This document shows, piece by piece, positions 53,348 through 63,405 of a DNA stretch of 64,000 nucleotides. The stretch comes from Limnobacter parvus. Its GTDB lineage: Bacteria; Pseudomonadota; Gammaproteobacteria; Burkholderiales; Burkholderiaceae_B. Position numbers and translations under genes: made by a program. Position 1 is the stretch's first letter. Each line of letters begins with the position of its first letter. The stretch lies in contig NZ_JANKHG010000017.1 in NCBI RefSeq assembly GCF_024623725.1, positions 473,265 through 537,264 on the forward strand. The letters run 5' to 3'. The notes below the pieces were generated by a model, which was not told the DNA's origin, searched no databases, and saw only the letters and a list, made by a program, of their open reading frames with translations.

Positions 53348-53386
53348 GGTTTTTACAAAACGAGAGTTCGTCTAGCGTGAGCTGGA

Positions 53387-56362
53387 TTAGTTCGAGCTGT
53401 TTCGGAACTCGGGTTTGGTTTCAACCAACACCAGGTTCTCGCTTGCAATTTGAACAACTGGCTTGCGTTCACGCGGAACGCGGGCTGCTTTGGGTGCAGC
53501 CTTTAAACTTGACTGAACCACATTCCATTTGTCTTGGTCTGTTTCAACCCACAACATGCCCGCGTTACCAAGCATTTGCTCTAAGCCAGCTTTGTCCAGC
53601 TTGGGCGTCGTGCTTATCGCTGTTGTGTAGACCAACGGAGCGGCGTCCTCCTTGGCTGTTGCCTCTGCCACTTGTTCCGGGGGTGCTGGTACAGCAGCAG
53701 TCAAAATTTCATGATCTGTCGCTTCAGGTTCGGCCACAGGCTCAATCTTGTTTTCAACCTTGTTCTCATCAATTGTCTGTTCCACTGCTTCGGTGTGAGC
53801 AACTGCAGCGATTACCGACTGTACTGATTGAACATTCGATTCATCAGGGTTGTTTTCCGTTGATCCCATCTGCGTGGGTTCAGCTGGAAGTCCCATTTCC
53901 GAGACGTTCAACCCGGTGGATGCGTTAACTGGTGATGCGTAATCACGGGTATCACCGATTTCCAAGTTGGCATTTTCGACATTTTGAACAATTTCGGTGC
54001 CTTCAGTTGCTTCTGCAACCCCCAGTACTTCACGTCCTTCACGGTTTCCACCCCGACCCCCGCGACCACGACGACGTCTGCGGCGTGGTTCGTCACCACC
54101 AGCTTCTTCGTCGCTGCCGTAGGACATCGTTTCGGCAAGCTTGTTGGCCAGCTCTTCATCATCGGCTGCATCTGCCGCTTGGAAGGCATCTTCAGATTGT
54201 AGCGCTGACTGCTCCATGGCGGAGCCAGCTGCCATTTCGCCTTCGCCTTCACCGGCGCCCCGACCACCGCGACCACGGCGACGTCTGCGGCGACCCCCCG
54301 TGCGTTCGCTTTGTTCCGCCGTGTCAGCCGCTTCACTGGTTGCCGCTTCTACAGCAGCCAAGGGCTTGACCTCAAGAACTTCCGCACCAGCCGTGCGTTC
54401 GTCGCGTGGCTTGCCACGACCGCCACGGTTCTGTTGTGAAGAACGTGGTTGTTGAGCGTCGCCTGCTTTTACTTCATCACCAGCACCAGTTGTCGCCTCG
54501 TCTTCACGACCACGACCACCACCGCGGCGGCGATTGCGCCCGCGTCCGCCGCGTGAGTCGTTGCGATCACCTTGTGGGCGACCTTGTCCACGACCACCAC
54601 GTTCACCGATTTTTTGATCGATAACCACTGCTGGTACTTCGGGGGCTGCGCTGCCTTTAAACCATGCGATGATTTTTTGGATGAAAGTAGGGCCTGCCAC
54701 TGTTGCTGCAACTGCAACTTCAGTTTTTGGCTTGCGTTCTTGGTGGGGCGGCGCAGGTTGGGTAGGAATTACGCCTTTGATCACTGCTTCCTGGCGTTTT
54801 ACAGCTTCACCTTCTACTTTCTTTTCGTAGTAGTTTTGCTCTTCTTTGGGCGTTGCCAGTTCAAAGCTTTGACGTGTGTCTTCCAGACGCTCATCATCGT
54901 GACGCAGGCGCGTGATCTCGTAGTGCGGCGTTTCCAAATGTTTGTTTGGAATCAAGAGCACATTCACCTTCAAGCGCGCTTCCAGCTTGTAAATCTCTGA
55001 ACGCTTTTCGTTCAGCAGGAAAGTGGCCACATCAACTGGCACTTGCGTGTGTACGCTGGCTGTGCCTTCTTTCATGGCTTCTTCTTGCAAAATACGTAGT
55101 ACATGCAAAGCCGTGCTTTCGGTGTCGCGAATTACGCCAGTGCCATTACAGCGAGGGCAGGTTGTGTGGGAACCTTCGTTCAGGGCGGGGCGAATACGCT
55201 GACGGCTTAACTCCATCAAGCCGAAACGGCTGATCTTGCCCATTTGCACGCGCGCACGGTCAAAATGCAGGCTGTCTTTAACCCGGTTTTCAACTTCTTT
55301 CTGATTGCTGGCTTTTTCCATGTCGATGAAATCGATCACGATCAAGCCGCCCAGGTCACGCAGGCGCAGTTGGCGAGCCACTTCTTCAGCGGCTTCCAGG
55401 TTGGTGCGCAAAGCGGTGTCTTCAATGTCGGTTCCGCGGGTAGAGCGTGCCGAGTTTACGTCGATCGACACCAATGCTTCAGTGTGGTCGATTACGATAG
55501 CGCCGCCTGAAGGCAGGGGAACCATCCGGCTGTATGCGGTTTCAATCTGGTGTTCAATCTGGAAACGGCTGAACAGCGGAATGTCGTCGCGATAACGCTT
55601 CACCAAGTTCATCATGTCAGGCATCACGTGTTGCATGAATTGCTTGGCTTGGTCGTAAATTTCATCGGTGTCGATCAGTACTTCACCAATGTCTGGGCTG
55701 AAGTAGTCGCGAATGGCACGAATTACCAGGCTGCTTTCCTGATAAATCAGGAATGCGCCATTGGCTGACTTGCCTGCGCCATCAATCGCTGTCCACAGCT
55801 GAAGCAGGTAATTCAAGTCCCACTGCAGTTCTTCAACTGAGCGGCCAATGCCTGCAGTGCGGGCAATAATGCTCATGCCCTTGGGGTAATCGAGCTTGTC
55901 CAGCGCTTCACGCAGTTCCTGGCGCTCTTCACCCTCAATGCGACGGGAAACACCACCACCACGCGGGTTGTTGGGCATCAACACCAAATAACGGCCTGCC
56001 AGTGAAATGAAGGTGGTCAGGGCTGCGCCCTTGTTGCCACGTTCTTCCTTTTCAACCTGAACAAACAGTTCCTGGCCTTCTTTGACAACGTCTTGAATGC
56101 GGGCTTTGCCGGCTTCTACGCCTTCTTTGAAGTACTGACGGGAAATTTCCTTGAATGGCAGAAAACCGTGACGGTCTTCGCCGTAGTTGACGAAACAGGC
56201 TTCCAGACTGGGTTCTACTCGGGTAATGATCCCTTTGTAGATGTTGCTTTTCCGTTGTTCACGGCCAGCTGTTTCAATGTCAATGTCGATAAGCTTCTGG
56301 CCGTCGACAATCGCGACCCGCAACTCTTCAGAATGAGTTGCGTTAAATAACATGCGCTTCAT
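53387..56362 (-). CDS. rne: Ribonuclease E
   Basis: A 991-residue RNase E, the main mRNA decay and rRNA/tRNA processing endonuclease. The conserved KRMLFNAT start, S1 domain (~35-125), DNase-I-like core with the catalytic Asp residues in [10 protein letters not shown] and VIDFIDMEK, and the Zn-link CPRCNGTG near residue 410 are all visible. The C-terminal half is disordered, with three Arg/Gly-rich RNA-binding blocks and a long acidic tail rich in Glu/Val/Ala. The start at 56362 follows the family; an upstream extension is not used. Confidence 0.96.
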   Translation of the reverse strand: MKRMLFNATHSEELRVAIVDGQKLIDIDIETAGREQRKSNIYKGIITRVEPSLEACFVNYGEDRHGFLPFKEISRQYFKEGVEAGKARIQDVVKEGQELFVQVEKEERGNKGAALTTFISLAGRYLVLMPNNPRGGGVSRRIEGEERQELREALDKLDYPKGMSIIARTAGIGRSVEELQWDLNYLLQLWTAIDGAGKSANGAFLIYQESSLVIRAIRDYFSPDIGEVLIDTDEIYDQAKQFMQHVMPDMMNLVKRYRDDIPLFSRFQIEHQIETAYSRMVPLPSGGAIVIDHTEALVSIDVNSARSTRGTDIEDTALRTNLEAAEEVARQLRLRDLGGLIVIDFIDMEKASNQKEVENRVKDSLHFDRARVQMGKISRFGLMELSRQRIRPALNEGSHTTCPRCNGTGVIRDTESTALHVLRILQEEAMKEGTASVHTQVPVDVATFLLNEKRSEIYKLEARLKVNVLLIPNKHLETPHYEITRLRHDDERLEDTRQSFELATPKEEQNYYEKKVEGEAVKRQEAVIKGVIPTQPAPPHQERKPKTEVAVAATVAGPTFIQKIIAWFKGSAAPEVPAVVIDQKIGERGGRGQGRPQGDRNDSRGGRGRNRRRGGGRGREDEATTGAGDEVKAGDAQQPRSSQQNRGGRGKPRDERTAGAEVLEVKPLAAVEAATSEAADTAEQSERTGGRRRRRRGRGGRGAGEGEGEMAAGSAMEQSALQSEDAFQAADAADDEELANKLAETMSYGSDEEAGGDEPRRRRRRGRGGRGGNREGREVLGVAEATEGTEIVQNVENANLEIGDTRDYASPVNASTGLNVSEMGLPAEPTQMGSTENNPDESNVQSVQSVIAAVAHTEAVEQTIDENKVENKIEPVAEPEATDHEILTAAVPAPPEQVAEATAKEDAAPLVYTTAISTTPKLDKAGLEQMLGNAGMLWVETDQDKWNVVQSSLKAAPKAARVPRERKPVVQIASENLVLVETKPEFRNSSN

Positions 56363-56742
56363 GCACACTCCAATGGCACCGTAGTGCGAAAAGAGATGCT
56401 GAAAAAGCGGAAGGAGCAAAGAGAATCAACAACGAACACAACAAAGCGCCACCCGGCTTAAGCAAGGGCGGCGATTATACTAAGGCATTGATATTTAATA
56501 ATAAATATTGGTTCAAATTTCACCTGGTGAGGTGGGCCTGCGTCGTTCTTGTTAGTACCCAGCGCTTCTAGTGCGCGCTGGTGCGTAAAATTCTTTGTTT
56601 CCAGCTTCAGGCGGGCTAAAAGCCGCGCGCCTCTTTTTCAGCCATCATTGCCACCATCCAGGGTAGGCGGCACACCCACTAAATAAAACCGCGGTGGGGC
56701 GTATCCAGAAGTCTATTCGGACGCTTCCCAAGCGATAATCCG
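56363..56742 (-). promoter_or_regulatory. Long structured 5' leader of rne
   Basis: About 370 nt with no gene between rne and its promoter. It contains several GC-rich inverted repeats, for example CCAGCGC/GCGCTGG (near 56559-56582) and GGCGGGCT/AGCCGCGCGCC (near 56611-56632), and AT-rich single-stranded stretches near 56480-56520. This is what is expected of the rne leader, which RNase E cleaves to autoregulate its own message in enterobacteria. Whether the same control operates here is inference. Confidence 0.6.
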
Positions 56743-56772
56743 ATTATATGCTGAACCCGCCCAATTGGTAAA
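56743..56772 (-). promoter_or_regulatory. Candidate sigma70 promoter of rne
   Basis: Minus strand TATAAT (56748-56743), a perfect -10, with TTTACC (56772-56767) as -35 at 18-nt spacing. It is ~385 nt upstream of the rne start and lies just before the divergent rluC start. Confidence 0.65.
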
Positions 56773-56780
56773 ACAAAGAA

Positions 56781-57788
56781 TTGAAAACACAGGAAAAACC
56801 CAATCCCGACAGGGCTGTTCTGATCGAAATTGACGAATCACATCAAGACCAGCGTCTCGATAATTTTCTGTGCAGCCTTTGCAAAGGTGTGCCCAAAAGC
56901 CACGTATTCCGGATAATCCGGTCTGGCGAGGTGCGAATCAACCGCAAACGGGCAGAAGCCAAAACCAAACTTTGTATCGGTGATGTGGTTCGTGTTCCAC
57001 CCATTCAGGTGTTGGAAAAACAAAGCTTTGAATTCATTCCATCAAGTAGCACTTTAAGTAAAGTACAGCTTTTGAAATCGGCTGCCGACATTCCGATTTT
57101 GTTTGAAGACGATCACCTTCTGGTTGTTAACAAGCCTTCGGGTATGGCGGTACACGGCGGCTCAGGTTCGTCCTTTGGTTTAATTGAATGTATTCGGGCG
57201 CTTAGAGCGGAAACTCATAAAGATCTCGAGCTTGTTCACCGGATTGATCGTGAAACGTCAGGAATTTTGATCGTCTCAAAAAAACGCAGTGCGCTCAGAA
57301 TATTACAAGAACAACTTCGAGCGCGTTCCTGGAAGAAATATTATCAAACCCTGGTGTTGGGAAACTGGCCTTTGTCACTGAAGCAGGTTGATTTGCCTTT
57401 GCTGAAAACGAATACTGGCGAGAAAGAGGCCCGGGTTTTTGTAGATGAAAGCGGCGACAAGGCATGTACCAAATTCAAGATTATTCAAGCATATAAATCA
57501 GCTTATTCGAGCTTTACTTTAATTCAGGCGCAAATTTTGACTGGGCGAACGCATCAAATACGGGTCCACACCAGTGCCAACAAGTTTCCAATTGCTGGTG
57601 ATGATCGCTACGGCAATTTCGAGATGAACAAGCAGTTGGCCAGGAACGGCCTTAAACGCATGTTTTTACACGCAGCCCGCTTGCAGTTGATACACCCAGC
57701 CACAAATGAAACTATAGTACTAGAGGCGCCATTGGCGCCTGAATTGGCCAGTTTTTTAAAATCGTTACAGGCAGTTGACAGCAAATGA
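56781..57788 (+). CDS. rluC: 23S rRNA pseudouridine synthase RluC
   Basis: A 335-residue RluA-family synthase with an N-terminal S4 RNA-binding domain (~20-80) and the catalytic domain carrying HRIDRETSG, in which D156 is the catalytic Asp. RluC modifies U955, U2504 and U2580 in E. coli; its place beside rne is the usual one for rluC. It begins with TTG, the only possible start, since an in-frame TAA is just upstream, and has only a weak ribosome site. ATGA overlap with the HAD gene. Confidence 0.92.
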   Translation: MKTQEKPNPDRAVLIEIDESHQDQRLDNFLCSLCKGVPKSHVFRIIRSGEVRINRKRAEAKTKLCIGDVVRVPPIQVLEKQSFEFIPSSSTLSKVQLLKSAADIPILFEDDHLLVVNKPSGMAVHGGSGSSFGLIECIRALRAETHKDLELVHRIDRETSGILIVSKKRSALRILQEQLRARSWKKYYQTLVLGNWPLSLKQVDLPLLKTNTGEKEARVFVDESGDKACTKFKIIQAYKSAYSSFTLIQAQILTGRTHQIRVHTSANKFPIAGDDRYGNFEMNKQLARNGLKRMFLHAARLQLIHPATNETIVLEAPLAPELASFLKSLQAVDSK

Positions 57789-58447
57789 CTTACAAAATGG
57801 TGGTGTTTGATTGGGATGGCACCATACTCGACTCAACCGGTGCAATTACCCGTTCTATTCAACGTGCATGTGTAGACGCAGGCTTGCCCGACCCGGGTGA
57901 GGAAATCGCTTCTTATGTCATTGGTTTGGGATTAAGCGACGCGTTGCGCCATGCCGCACCTGGCGCAAGTGAAGATCAAATCGCCTTGCTTGTTCAGAGT
58001 TACCGCACACACTATTTAAGTAAAGACCATGAACTTGAGCTGTTCACTGGCGCCATTCCTTTGTTGAAAGAACTCAATGACATGGGTGTAATTTGCACAG
58101 TGGCCACTGGCAAAAGTAGGCATGGACTGAATCGGGCCATGTCCAATTCCGACACGGCGAAGTATTTCTTGGGCTCGCGTTGTGCTGACGAATGCCACAG
58201 CAAGCCACACCCGCAAATGATTCTGGAATTGATGGACGAGTTCAACACCGACCCATCGGATGTTGTCATGATCGGCGATACGACTCACGACTTGAATATG
58301 GCGAAGGCTGCTGGCGTACAAGCCTTGTCGGTTCAAACTGGTGCACACCCACCCAAATTGTTGAACCAAGTGCCGCATCTGCAGTCTTTCAGGTCAATCA
58401 ATGAACTGGCACCTTGGCTTATTCAAACCATTTCTTCCAAGCTTTAA
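57785..58447 (+). CDS. HAD-superfamily phosphatase (phosphoglycolate phosphatase-like)
   Basis: A 220-residue HAD hydrolase. Motif I is FDWDGTILDS (nucleophile near D9), motif II ATGKSRHGL, motif III in KPHPQMI and motif IV GDTTHDLNMAK. The helical cap is of the Gph type. Substrate uncertain. Coupled to rluC and followed after 2 nt by the Rieske gene, an order I regard as conserved in betaproteobacteria. Confidence 0.88.
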   Translation: MTYKMVVFDWDGTILDSTGAITRSIQRACVDAGLPDPGEEIASYVIGLGLSDALRHAAPGASEDQIALLVQSYRTHYLSKDHELELFTGAIPLLKELNDMGVICTVATGKSRHGLNRAMSNSDTAKYFLGSRCADECHSKPHPQMILELMDEFNTDPSDVVMIGDTTHDLNMAKAAGVQALSVQTGAHPPKLLNQVPHLQSFRSINELAPWLIQTISSKL

Positions 58448-58449
58448 TC

Positions 58450-58827
58450 ATGCAACAACTTCAAGTATGCAAATCAAGCGACCTTGAAGAGGGCGGTACA
58501 GGTTACCGCTTCAAGGTTTTGTACAATGGTGAAGAAACCACCGCATTTGTGGTGCGTGTTGATAACCAAGCACGCTGTTTCCTGAACCGCTGCTCCCACG
58601 TACCAGTGGAACTGGATTGGAATTACGGTGAATTTCTCGATGATTCTGGTCGAATTGTCGTTTGTGCCACCCATGGCGCCAGCTACGACGCCACCGACGG
58701 TAGCTGCCTGGGTGGCCCATGCGACGGCAACCCACTGGTGCGATTAAACATTGAAGAGAAAGAGGGTGCAGTGTTCTGGACCCCCTCCGAACTAATTACA
58801 GTGCCTGCTGACGGTATTGAGGATTAA
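58450..58827 (+). CDS. Rieske 2Fe-2S protein
   Basis: A 125-residue single-domain Rieske protein. The cluster ligands are C-x-H in NRCSHVPV and C-x2-H in VCATHGASYD. It has no signal peptide and no fused oxygenase domain, so it is probably a soluble ferredoxin-type carrier. It sits 2 nt from both neighbours, in the rluC-HAD-Rieske-sppA operon. Partner unknown. Confidence 0.9.
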   Translation: MQQLQVCKSSDLEEGGTGYRFKVLYNGEETTAFVVRVDNQARCFLNRCSHVPVELDWNYGEFLDDSGRIVVCATHGASYDATDGSCLGGPCDGNPLVRLNIEEKEGAVFWTPSELITVPADGIED

Positions 58828-58829
58828 AA

Positions 58830-59786
58830 ATGAGCGACGAAAACACGCAGTGGGAGCGCAAGCTGCTCGAAAAACTGGCCTCAGAGGCCCTGGTAGAACA
58901 ACGACGCAAGCGCCGGTGGGGAATTTTCTTCAAGCTGATCGGATTCGCATACATTGGCATTGTGATCGCATCCTTAATGGGATTGATCAATGGACCCAGC
59001 CTGGAGGTAAGTCGCCACACTGCGCTTGTGGACCTTGAGGGCGTGATTGCAAGTGACACAATGGCCAGTGCGGACCGCATTAATTCGGGCTTGCGAAGCG
59101 CCTTTGAAAGTGAAAGTTCAGCGGGGGTTATTTTGCGGATCAACAGCCCGGGGGGCAGCCCTGTTCAGGCAGGCTTGATTAATGATGAAATCAAACGCCT
59201 GCGTGCAAAGTATCCAAACAAGCCTTTTTATGCAGTAGTTGAGGAGGTGTGCGCTTCGGGTGGCTATTACGTGGCAGCCGCTGCGGACAAAATTTACGTT
59301 GACAAAGCCAGCTTGGTTGGTTCAATCGGCGTTGTCATGAACGGTTTTGGCTTCACCGGCACCATGGAAAAATTGGGCGTGGAGCGTCGTTTGATCACCT
59401 CAGGCGACAACAAGGGCTTTTTAGACCCATTTAGCGAGGCAGATCCCTATCAGACCGAGTTTGCCAAGCAAATGGCCGAGGAAATTCACCAGCAGTTCAT
59501 TAAGGTGGTGAAAGATGGTCGAGGCGATAAACTTGCTTCAAACCCCGAGCTTTTCAGTGGTTTGGTGTGGACGGGTGAAAGAAGCGTGGAACTTGGCCTG
59601 GCCGACGCGTTGGGCTCGATTGATACCGTAGCTCGTGATGTAATAAAGGCCGAGAACATTCTGGACTACTCTGAGCAAGATTCATTCGCTGAACGCTTCG
59701 CCGAGCGAGTAGGGGTTGTGTTTGGTCAGGGTGTGCGAAGCGTGTTTCCTGAGTTTGGCGCAAGCCAGCGACTGGGCTTTCAGTAA
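58830..59786 (+). CDS. sppA: Signal peptide peptidase SppA (S49 family, short form)
   Basis: A 318-residue membrane-anchored S49 serine peptidase. One membrane helix (~31-53) precedes the catalytic domain; nucleophile S143 in VCASGGYY and general-base K195 in SGDNKGFLDP are visible, as is NSPGGS (oxyanion region, ~106). It cuts leftover signal peptides in the inner membrane. Last gene of its operon. Confidence 0.93.
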   Translation: MSDENTQWERKLLEKLASEALVEQRRKRRWGIFFKLIGFAYIGIVIASLMGLINGPSLEVSRHTALVDLEGVIASDTMASADRINSGLRSAFESESSAGVILRINSPGGSPVQAGLINDEIKRLRAKYPNKPFYAVVEEVCASGGYYVAAAADKIYVDKASLVGSIGVVMNGFGFTGTMEKLGVERRLITSGDNKGFLDPFSEADPYQTEFAKQMAEEIHQQFIKVVKDGRGDKLASNPELFSGLVWTGERSVELGLADALGSIDTVARDVIKAENILDYSEQDSFAERFAERVGVVFGQGVRSVFPEFGASQRLGFQ

Positions 59787-60105
59787 ATTGCTGCGAGTTT
59801 TCGCCCGGTCGGCGAGGGTTCTGGCCCATTCGGCGCGGGTCCAACGCGCTCGGTAGGCTCGGGTGTTAATTGCCCGAATCGGCGCGAATCCCAACGTTTC
59901 GCCTAAAAACCTGTTGATCCCTCTTCGAAGTTCACACTGACTCATCTTTCTCGACAAAACAGATGGTCGAGAAAGATGTCGGCTATCTGTTTTGCCGAAT
60001 TCTTTGAGCAAGGGCGAACATCAAAAAGGGATCAAGCGGTTTTTAGTGCGGAACAAGTGAACCAACGCCGGGTTGGCGTACCACTCTCACCGACTTGGCA
60101 GCGAA
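59787..60105. other. 319-nt gap between convergent genes, with degenerate 21-nt repeats
   Basis: No convincing gene. Three imperfect copies of GCCC-x2-TCGGCG-x-GGGTC occur at 59803-59822, 59824-59843 and 59872-59892. A minus-strand reading crosses them as a 7-residue repeat but has no ribosome site and runs into sppA. The right half holds the inverted repeats listed separately. Confidence 0.5.
59944..59994. repeat. Two interlocked inverted repeats (pseudoknot-capable)
   Basis: ATCTTTCTCGAC (59944-59955) pairs perfectly with GTCGAGAAAGAT (59966-59977). The 10-nt loop between them is essentially the left arm of a second perfect pair, CAAAACAGAT (59955-59964) with ATCTGTTTTG (59985-59994). The two stems interlock as in an H-type pseudoknot. 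It lies between convergent sppA and the methylase gene, so a terminator role is possible, but there is no T-run. Confidence 0.7.
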
Positions 60106-60801
60106 TCAGCTGGCGAGCCACAAAAACAGGCAGGGCGCTTTCCCTGGTGATGGCGGCTGCTTTTTCCATTGCTCAACAGTTTGCGTGTGAATATGTTGCT
60201 CATCACCTGTTAAGTCCCAAGCAACACACAACAAGGTGTCGCTTGAAAGCTGTTTGAGCAATGCTTCAATCAGCTTTTCATTGCGAAACGGCGTTTCAAT
60301 CACAATCTGAGTGCATTTTTGGGCTTTGGATTCTTTTTCGGTTTGTTTAATCCAGGTGTCGCGCTGAGCGGGCTCCAAGGGTGGGTAGCCATAAAACCGA
60401 AAGTTTTGTCCATTCAAACCACTGCCCATTAGCGCAAGCAAAATGGAACTTGGTCCAACAAGTGGATACACCGGGCAGGCCAGCTTGTGCGCCAAAGCGA
60501 CAATCTCTGCGCCTGGATCCGCCACACCCGGGCAGCCTGCGTCGCTCATTATTGCGATTGGTTCTCCCGCTTTGGATTGCTCGATAAACTTTTTGCGTTG
60601 TTCGGCATCAAGTTGAGCAATTTCAAAAATTCCTAGATCGCGAATAGCAACCGGCATATTGAAATGGCTCAACGCCGCTCGAGCAGGTTTTGCGTTTTCA
60701 ACCAACCAAACTTTGCATTGCTGTACCTTGGGCAGGTCAGCAGCCAGCACGGGAAGTTTTGGTGTTTTTTGGCTAAGGGGGCTGGGTACCAAATAGAGCA
60801 T
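60106..60801 (-). CDS. SAM-dependent methyltransferase, tetrapyrrole methylase / RsmI-like family
   Basis: A 231-residue protein with the fold signature of the RsmI/CbiE family (LYLVPSPLS, IMSDAGCPGVADPGAEIV, YPLVGPSSILLALMGSG). RsmI methylates C1402 of 16S rRNA, but this protein is shorter and differs enough that it is probably the second, RsmI-like paralogue seen beside maf. It ends 1 nt before maf begins on the same strand (maf is upstream). Confidence 0.85.
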   Translation of the reverse strand: MLYLVPSPLSQKTPKLPVLAADLPKVQQCKVWLVENAKPARAALSHFNMPVAIRDLGIFEIAQLDAEQRKKFIEQSKAGEPIAIMSDAGCPGVADPGAEIVALAHKLACPVYPLVGPSSILLALMGSGLNGQNFRFYGYPPLEPAQRDTWIKQTEKESKAQKCTQIVIETPFRNEKLIEALLKQLSSDTLLCVAWDLTGDEQHIHTQTVEQWKKQPPSPGKAPCLFLWLAS

Positions 60802-60802
60802 G

Positions 60803-61384
60803 TCAGGGCAGGGTCACTTCAAATTGTCGAAGGGCATTGGCCACTTCAATTAAAGGCAAACCGATTAAAGCGGTTGGGTCGCTTGACTCAATTCGTTTCA
60901 ACAGTGAAATACCAAGTCCTTCGCTTTTGGCGGAGCCTGCACAGTCGTAAGGTTCTTCGGCAATCAGGTAGCGCTCAATTTCTGCTGAGTTCAGTTCTCT
61001 GAACTCAACTGAGGTAGGTACCGTGAACTCAATGGTTTGTTTGGTTTCAATGCAACACACGCAAACGGCAGTATGAAATACGATGGTTTTGCCGCTCATG
61101 CTTCGTAGTTGTGCACGTGCGCGGTCATGCGTGCCAGGCTTGCTAATGGCGACGCCATCTACATCGGCCACTTGGTCTGAACCTATCACGACTGATGCTG
61201 GGTGTTCAGCCGCAATAGCCAGCGCTTTTTCACGTGCCAGTCGCTGGCACGTGTCCAAAGGCGTCTCATTGGGTTTGGTTGACTCATCAATCTGAGGTGA
61301 CTGGCAACGAAAATTTATTTGCAGGCGGGCTAAAAGCTCGCGGCGGTATTTGGAACTGGATGCTAAATACAGGGAACGAGTCAT
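60803..61384 (-). CDS. Maf-family nucleotide pyrophosphatase (YceF-like)
   Basis: A 193-residue Maf protein with LASSSKYRRELL at the N terminus and the catalytic ESTKP, GSDQV and KPGT segments, then DCAGSAKSEGLG. The SKYRR and EGLGISL variants suggest the YceF (7-methyl-GTP pyrophosphatase) subgroup. It hydrolyses non-canonical nucleotides. Divergent from yceD. Same transcription unit as the methylase. Confidence 0.92.
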   Translation of the reverse strand: MTRSLYLASSSKYRRELLARLQINFRCQSPQIDESTKPNETPLDTCQRLAREKALAIAAEHPASVVIGSDQVADVDGVAISKPGTHDRARAQLRSMSGKTIVFHTAVCVCCIETKQTIEFTVPTSVEFRELNSAEIERYLIAEEPYDCAGSAKSEGLGISLLKRIESSDPTALIGLPLIEVANALRQFEVTLP

Positions 61385-61458
61385 GGTTGGGGTGTGCTGG
61401 CTTTGACAGAATACTTTAAGCAGAGTATTATCGCGCGTTTCCTGCTTTTCTTATCTGC

Positions 61459-62049
61459 ATGCGCCAAAAAGGCCCACTAAAACAGTTTGATGAATTCGAC
61501 GCATGGTCGTTTTCTCGCTTGGGCGAACGCATTGGCAGCGATGAAGTGAAGTTTGACTTCCCAAGGCTGGCCGAAGACGAAAACATTGTTTCAAGCACGG
61601 TAGAGTTCTGGGAAGTGTCTGCGCGTGTAAATGCCAAGTCTGAAAGCGTGGTCCGGTTCAAAGGCCGGTTCAATGCTGAACTTTCTTGTGTGGTGTGTGG
61701 TTCTGGCGTTGAATACGCCATTGATTTTGAACGTCATTTGGTTTTAGTGACCTCCGAGGCGCAAGCCGACGCATACGATGAAGAGACGTTGGATGAGCAC
61801 ACTGACGTTGTTGCATGCCCGGGTGCGATAAACTTACGAGATTGGCTTGAAGACGAAATATTACTGGCCTGCCCGATGTTTCCCAAGCATGACGCCTGCG
61901 CTGAAGAAGCTGGGCGAAGCTGGCGGGAAGAGGGTGATGGCGAAGAGAATACTGATGAGTCCCAGGATGACACTGCTGGTGGCCCTACACAGGAAGTACA
62001 GCGTCCCTTTGCCAACTTGAGCGATTTGCTCAAGGGCAGCAAGAAGTAA
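61459..62049 (+). CDS. yceD: YceD (DUF177) family protein
   Basis: A 196-residue YceD needed for normal 23S rRNA accumulation in E. coli. The CxxC pair in LSCVVCGSGV and a later conserved Cys in LLACPMFP are present; the acidic Glu/Asp-rich stretch ~150-180 is linker-like. It is followed 24 nt later by rpmF, the universal yceD-rpmF order. Confidence 0.92.
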   Translation: MRQKGPLKQFDEFDAWSFSRLGERIGSDEVKFDFPRLAEDENIVSSTVEFWEVSARVNAKSESVVRFKGRFNAELSCVVCGSGVEYAIDFERHLVLVTSEAQADAYDEETLDEHTDVVACPGAINLRDWLEDEILLACPMFPKHDACAEEAGRSWREEGDGEENTDESQDDTAGGPTQEVQRPFANLSDLLKGSKK

Positions 62050-62073
62050 CACCTTTATACATGGAGCTCTAAA

Positions 62074-62256
62074 ATGGCTGTTCAACAGAACAAAAAATCA
62101 CCTTCCAAGCGTGGCATGCACCGCTCGCACCAGAACCTGACTGCACCGACCTTGTCGGCTGACTCATCTTCTGGCGAAATTCACTTGCGTCACCACATCA
62201 GCCCCAATGGCATGTACCGTGGCAAGAAAGTTGTAAAAACAAAAGCTGACGAGTAA
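62074..62256 (+). CDS. rpmF: 50S ribosomal protein L32
   Basis: A 60-residue L32 beginning [19 protein letters not shown] and ending in the basic [10 protein letters not shown] tail. Full length and unambiguous. ATGGAGC at ~62061 serves as ribosome site. Lies between yceD and plsX. Confidence 0.97.
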   Translation: MAVQQNKKSPSKRGMHRSHQNLTAPTLSADSSSGEIHLRHHISPNGMYRGKKVVKTKADE

Positions 62257-62322
62257 TTTATTTACAGCTCAACAAGGCAACTGCAGTCATGTTGCCATGA
62301 AAACCAAAAGGTCTAAGAACGG

Positions 62323-63405
62323 ATGGTTCGCATAGCGATTGATTGCATGGGTGGAGACCACGGATTGTCGGTCACCATCCCGGCCTGTTTGCGCTTTATC
62401 AAGCTGCATCCCGATGCTCAGCTTGTGCTGGTTGGTAAGCAGGTTGAAATTGAAGCGGCTTTAACCAAGAAAAAAGCCTTGGAGCATCCCCAGATCACCA
62501 TTCGTCACGCCAGTGAAGTGGTTGAAATGGACGAGCCGCCCGCTCAAGCCCTACGCAACAAAAAAGACTCGTCTATTCGAGTGTGTGCCAACCTGGTGAA
62601 AGACGGGTTGGCGTCTGCGTTCGTCAGTGCGGGTAATACAGGTGCATTGATGGCCATTTCGCGCTTCGTGCTTAAAACGCTCGACAGCATTGACCGCCCA
62701 GCGATTGCATCTGCTTTGCCCAATATGAAAGGCAAGGGCACACTGATGCTTGATTTGGGTGCCAATGTGGATTGCGAGCCCACTCACCTTTTTCAGTTTG
62801 CCGTCATGGGCTCAGCGTTCGTGAAGGGCACTGAAGGAATTGAGCGCCCAACCGTTGGCTTGTTGAACATTGGCGAAGAAGTAATCAAAGGCAATGACGT
62901 GGTGAAAAAAGCCTCGGAGTTGTTGCGTGCAAGCGATTTGAATTTTTACGGCAACGTAGAAGGCAATGACATATACAAAGGCACCACCGACGTAGTGGTG
63001 TGCGATGGTTTTGTTGGCAATGTTGCCCTGAAAACCTCTGAGGGCCTGGCTCAAATGCTGGGCGATATAATAAAGACAGAGTTCAAGAGAGGCCTGTGGC
63101 CCAAAGTGGCTGCAATATTTGCAGCGCCAGTGTTGCTTCGATTTAAAAAAAGGGTGGACCACCGCCGCTACAACGGAGCTGCATTGCTTGGGCTTAAAGG
63201 GATTGTGATAAAAAGCCATGGCTCGGCAGACGCCTATGCCTTTTCCTATGCGATCAAGCGAGCTTACGATGCAGCCAAAGGCAATCTGCTGGACGGTATC
63301 AGGCTCACGATGTCACATTACGTGCCGCTGGCCGCTCCGGCGGCCGAAAGCGCAGGAGAAGCCGCATCTGTTGTAGTCGCGGTGAAACCAGACCAAGTGA
63401 ATTAA
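62323..63405 (+). CDS. plsX: Phosphate acyltransferase PlsX
   Basis: A 360-residue PlsX converting acyl-ACP and phosphate to acyl-phosphate, the first step of membrane phospholipid synthesis. The [11 protein letters not shown] start motif, [12 protein letters not shown] and [12 protein letters not shown] are diagnostic. Its TAA stop shares one base with the fabH ATG. Order rpmF-plsX-fabH is standard. Confidence 0.96.
   Translation: MVRIAIDCMGGDHGLSVTIPACLRFIKLHPDAQLVLVGKQVEIEAALTKKKALEHPQITIRHASEVVEMDEPPAQALRNKKDSSIRVCANLVKDGLASAFVSAGNTGALMAISRFVLKTLDSIDRPAIASALPNMKGKGTLMLDLGANVDCEPTHLFQFAVMGSAFVKGTEGIERPTVGLLNIGEEVIKGNDVVKKASELLRASDLNFYGNVEGNDIYKGTTDVVVCDGFVGNVALKTSEGLAQMLGDIIKTEFKRGLWPKVAAIFAAPVLLRFKKRVDHRRYNGAALLGLKGIVIKSHGSADAYAFSYAIKRAYDAAKGNLLDGIRLTMSHYVPLAAPAAESAGEAASVVVAVKPDQVN

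Noticed and set aside
54000-54620. Tandem repeats and alternative ORFs on the plus strand opposite rne
   Set aside because: These are shadows of the Arg/Gly-rich and acidic low-complexity C-terminal half of RNase E.
59682-60011. A 109-residue minus-strand gene after sppA
   Set aside because: It overlaps the sppA 3' end, lacks a ribosome site and its composition follows the 21-nt repeats. At most a relic.
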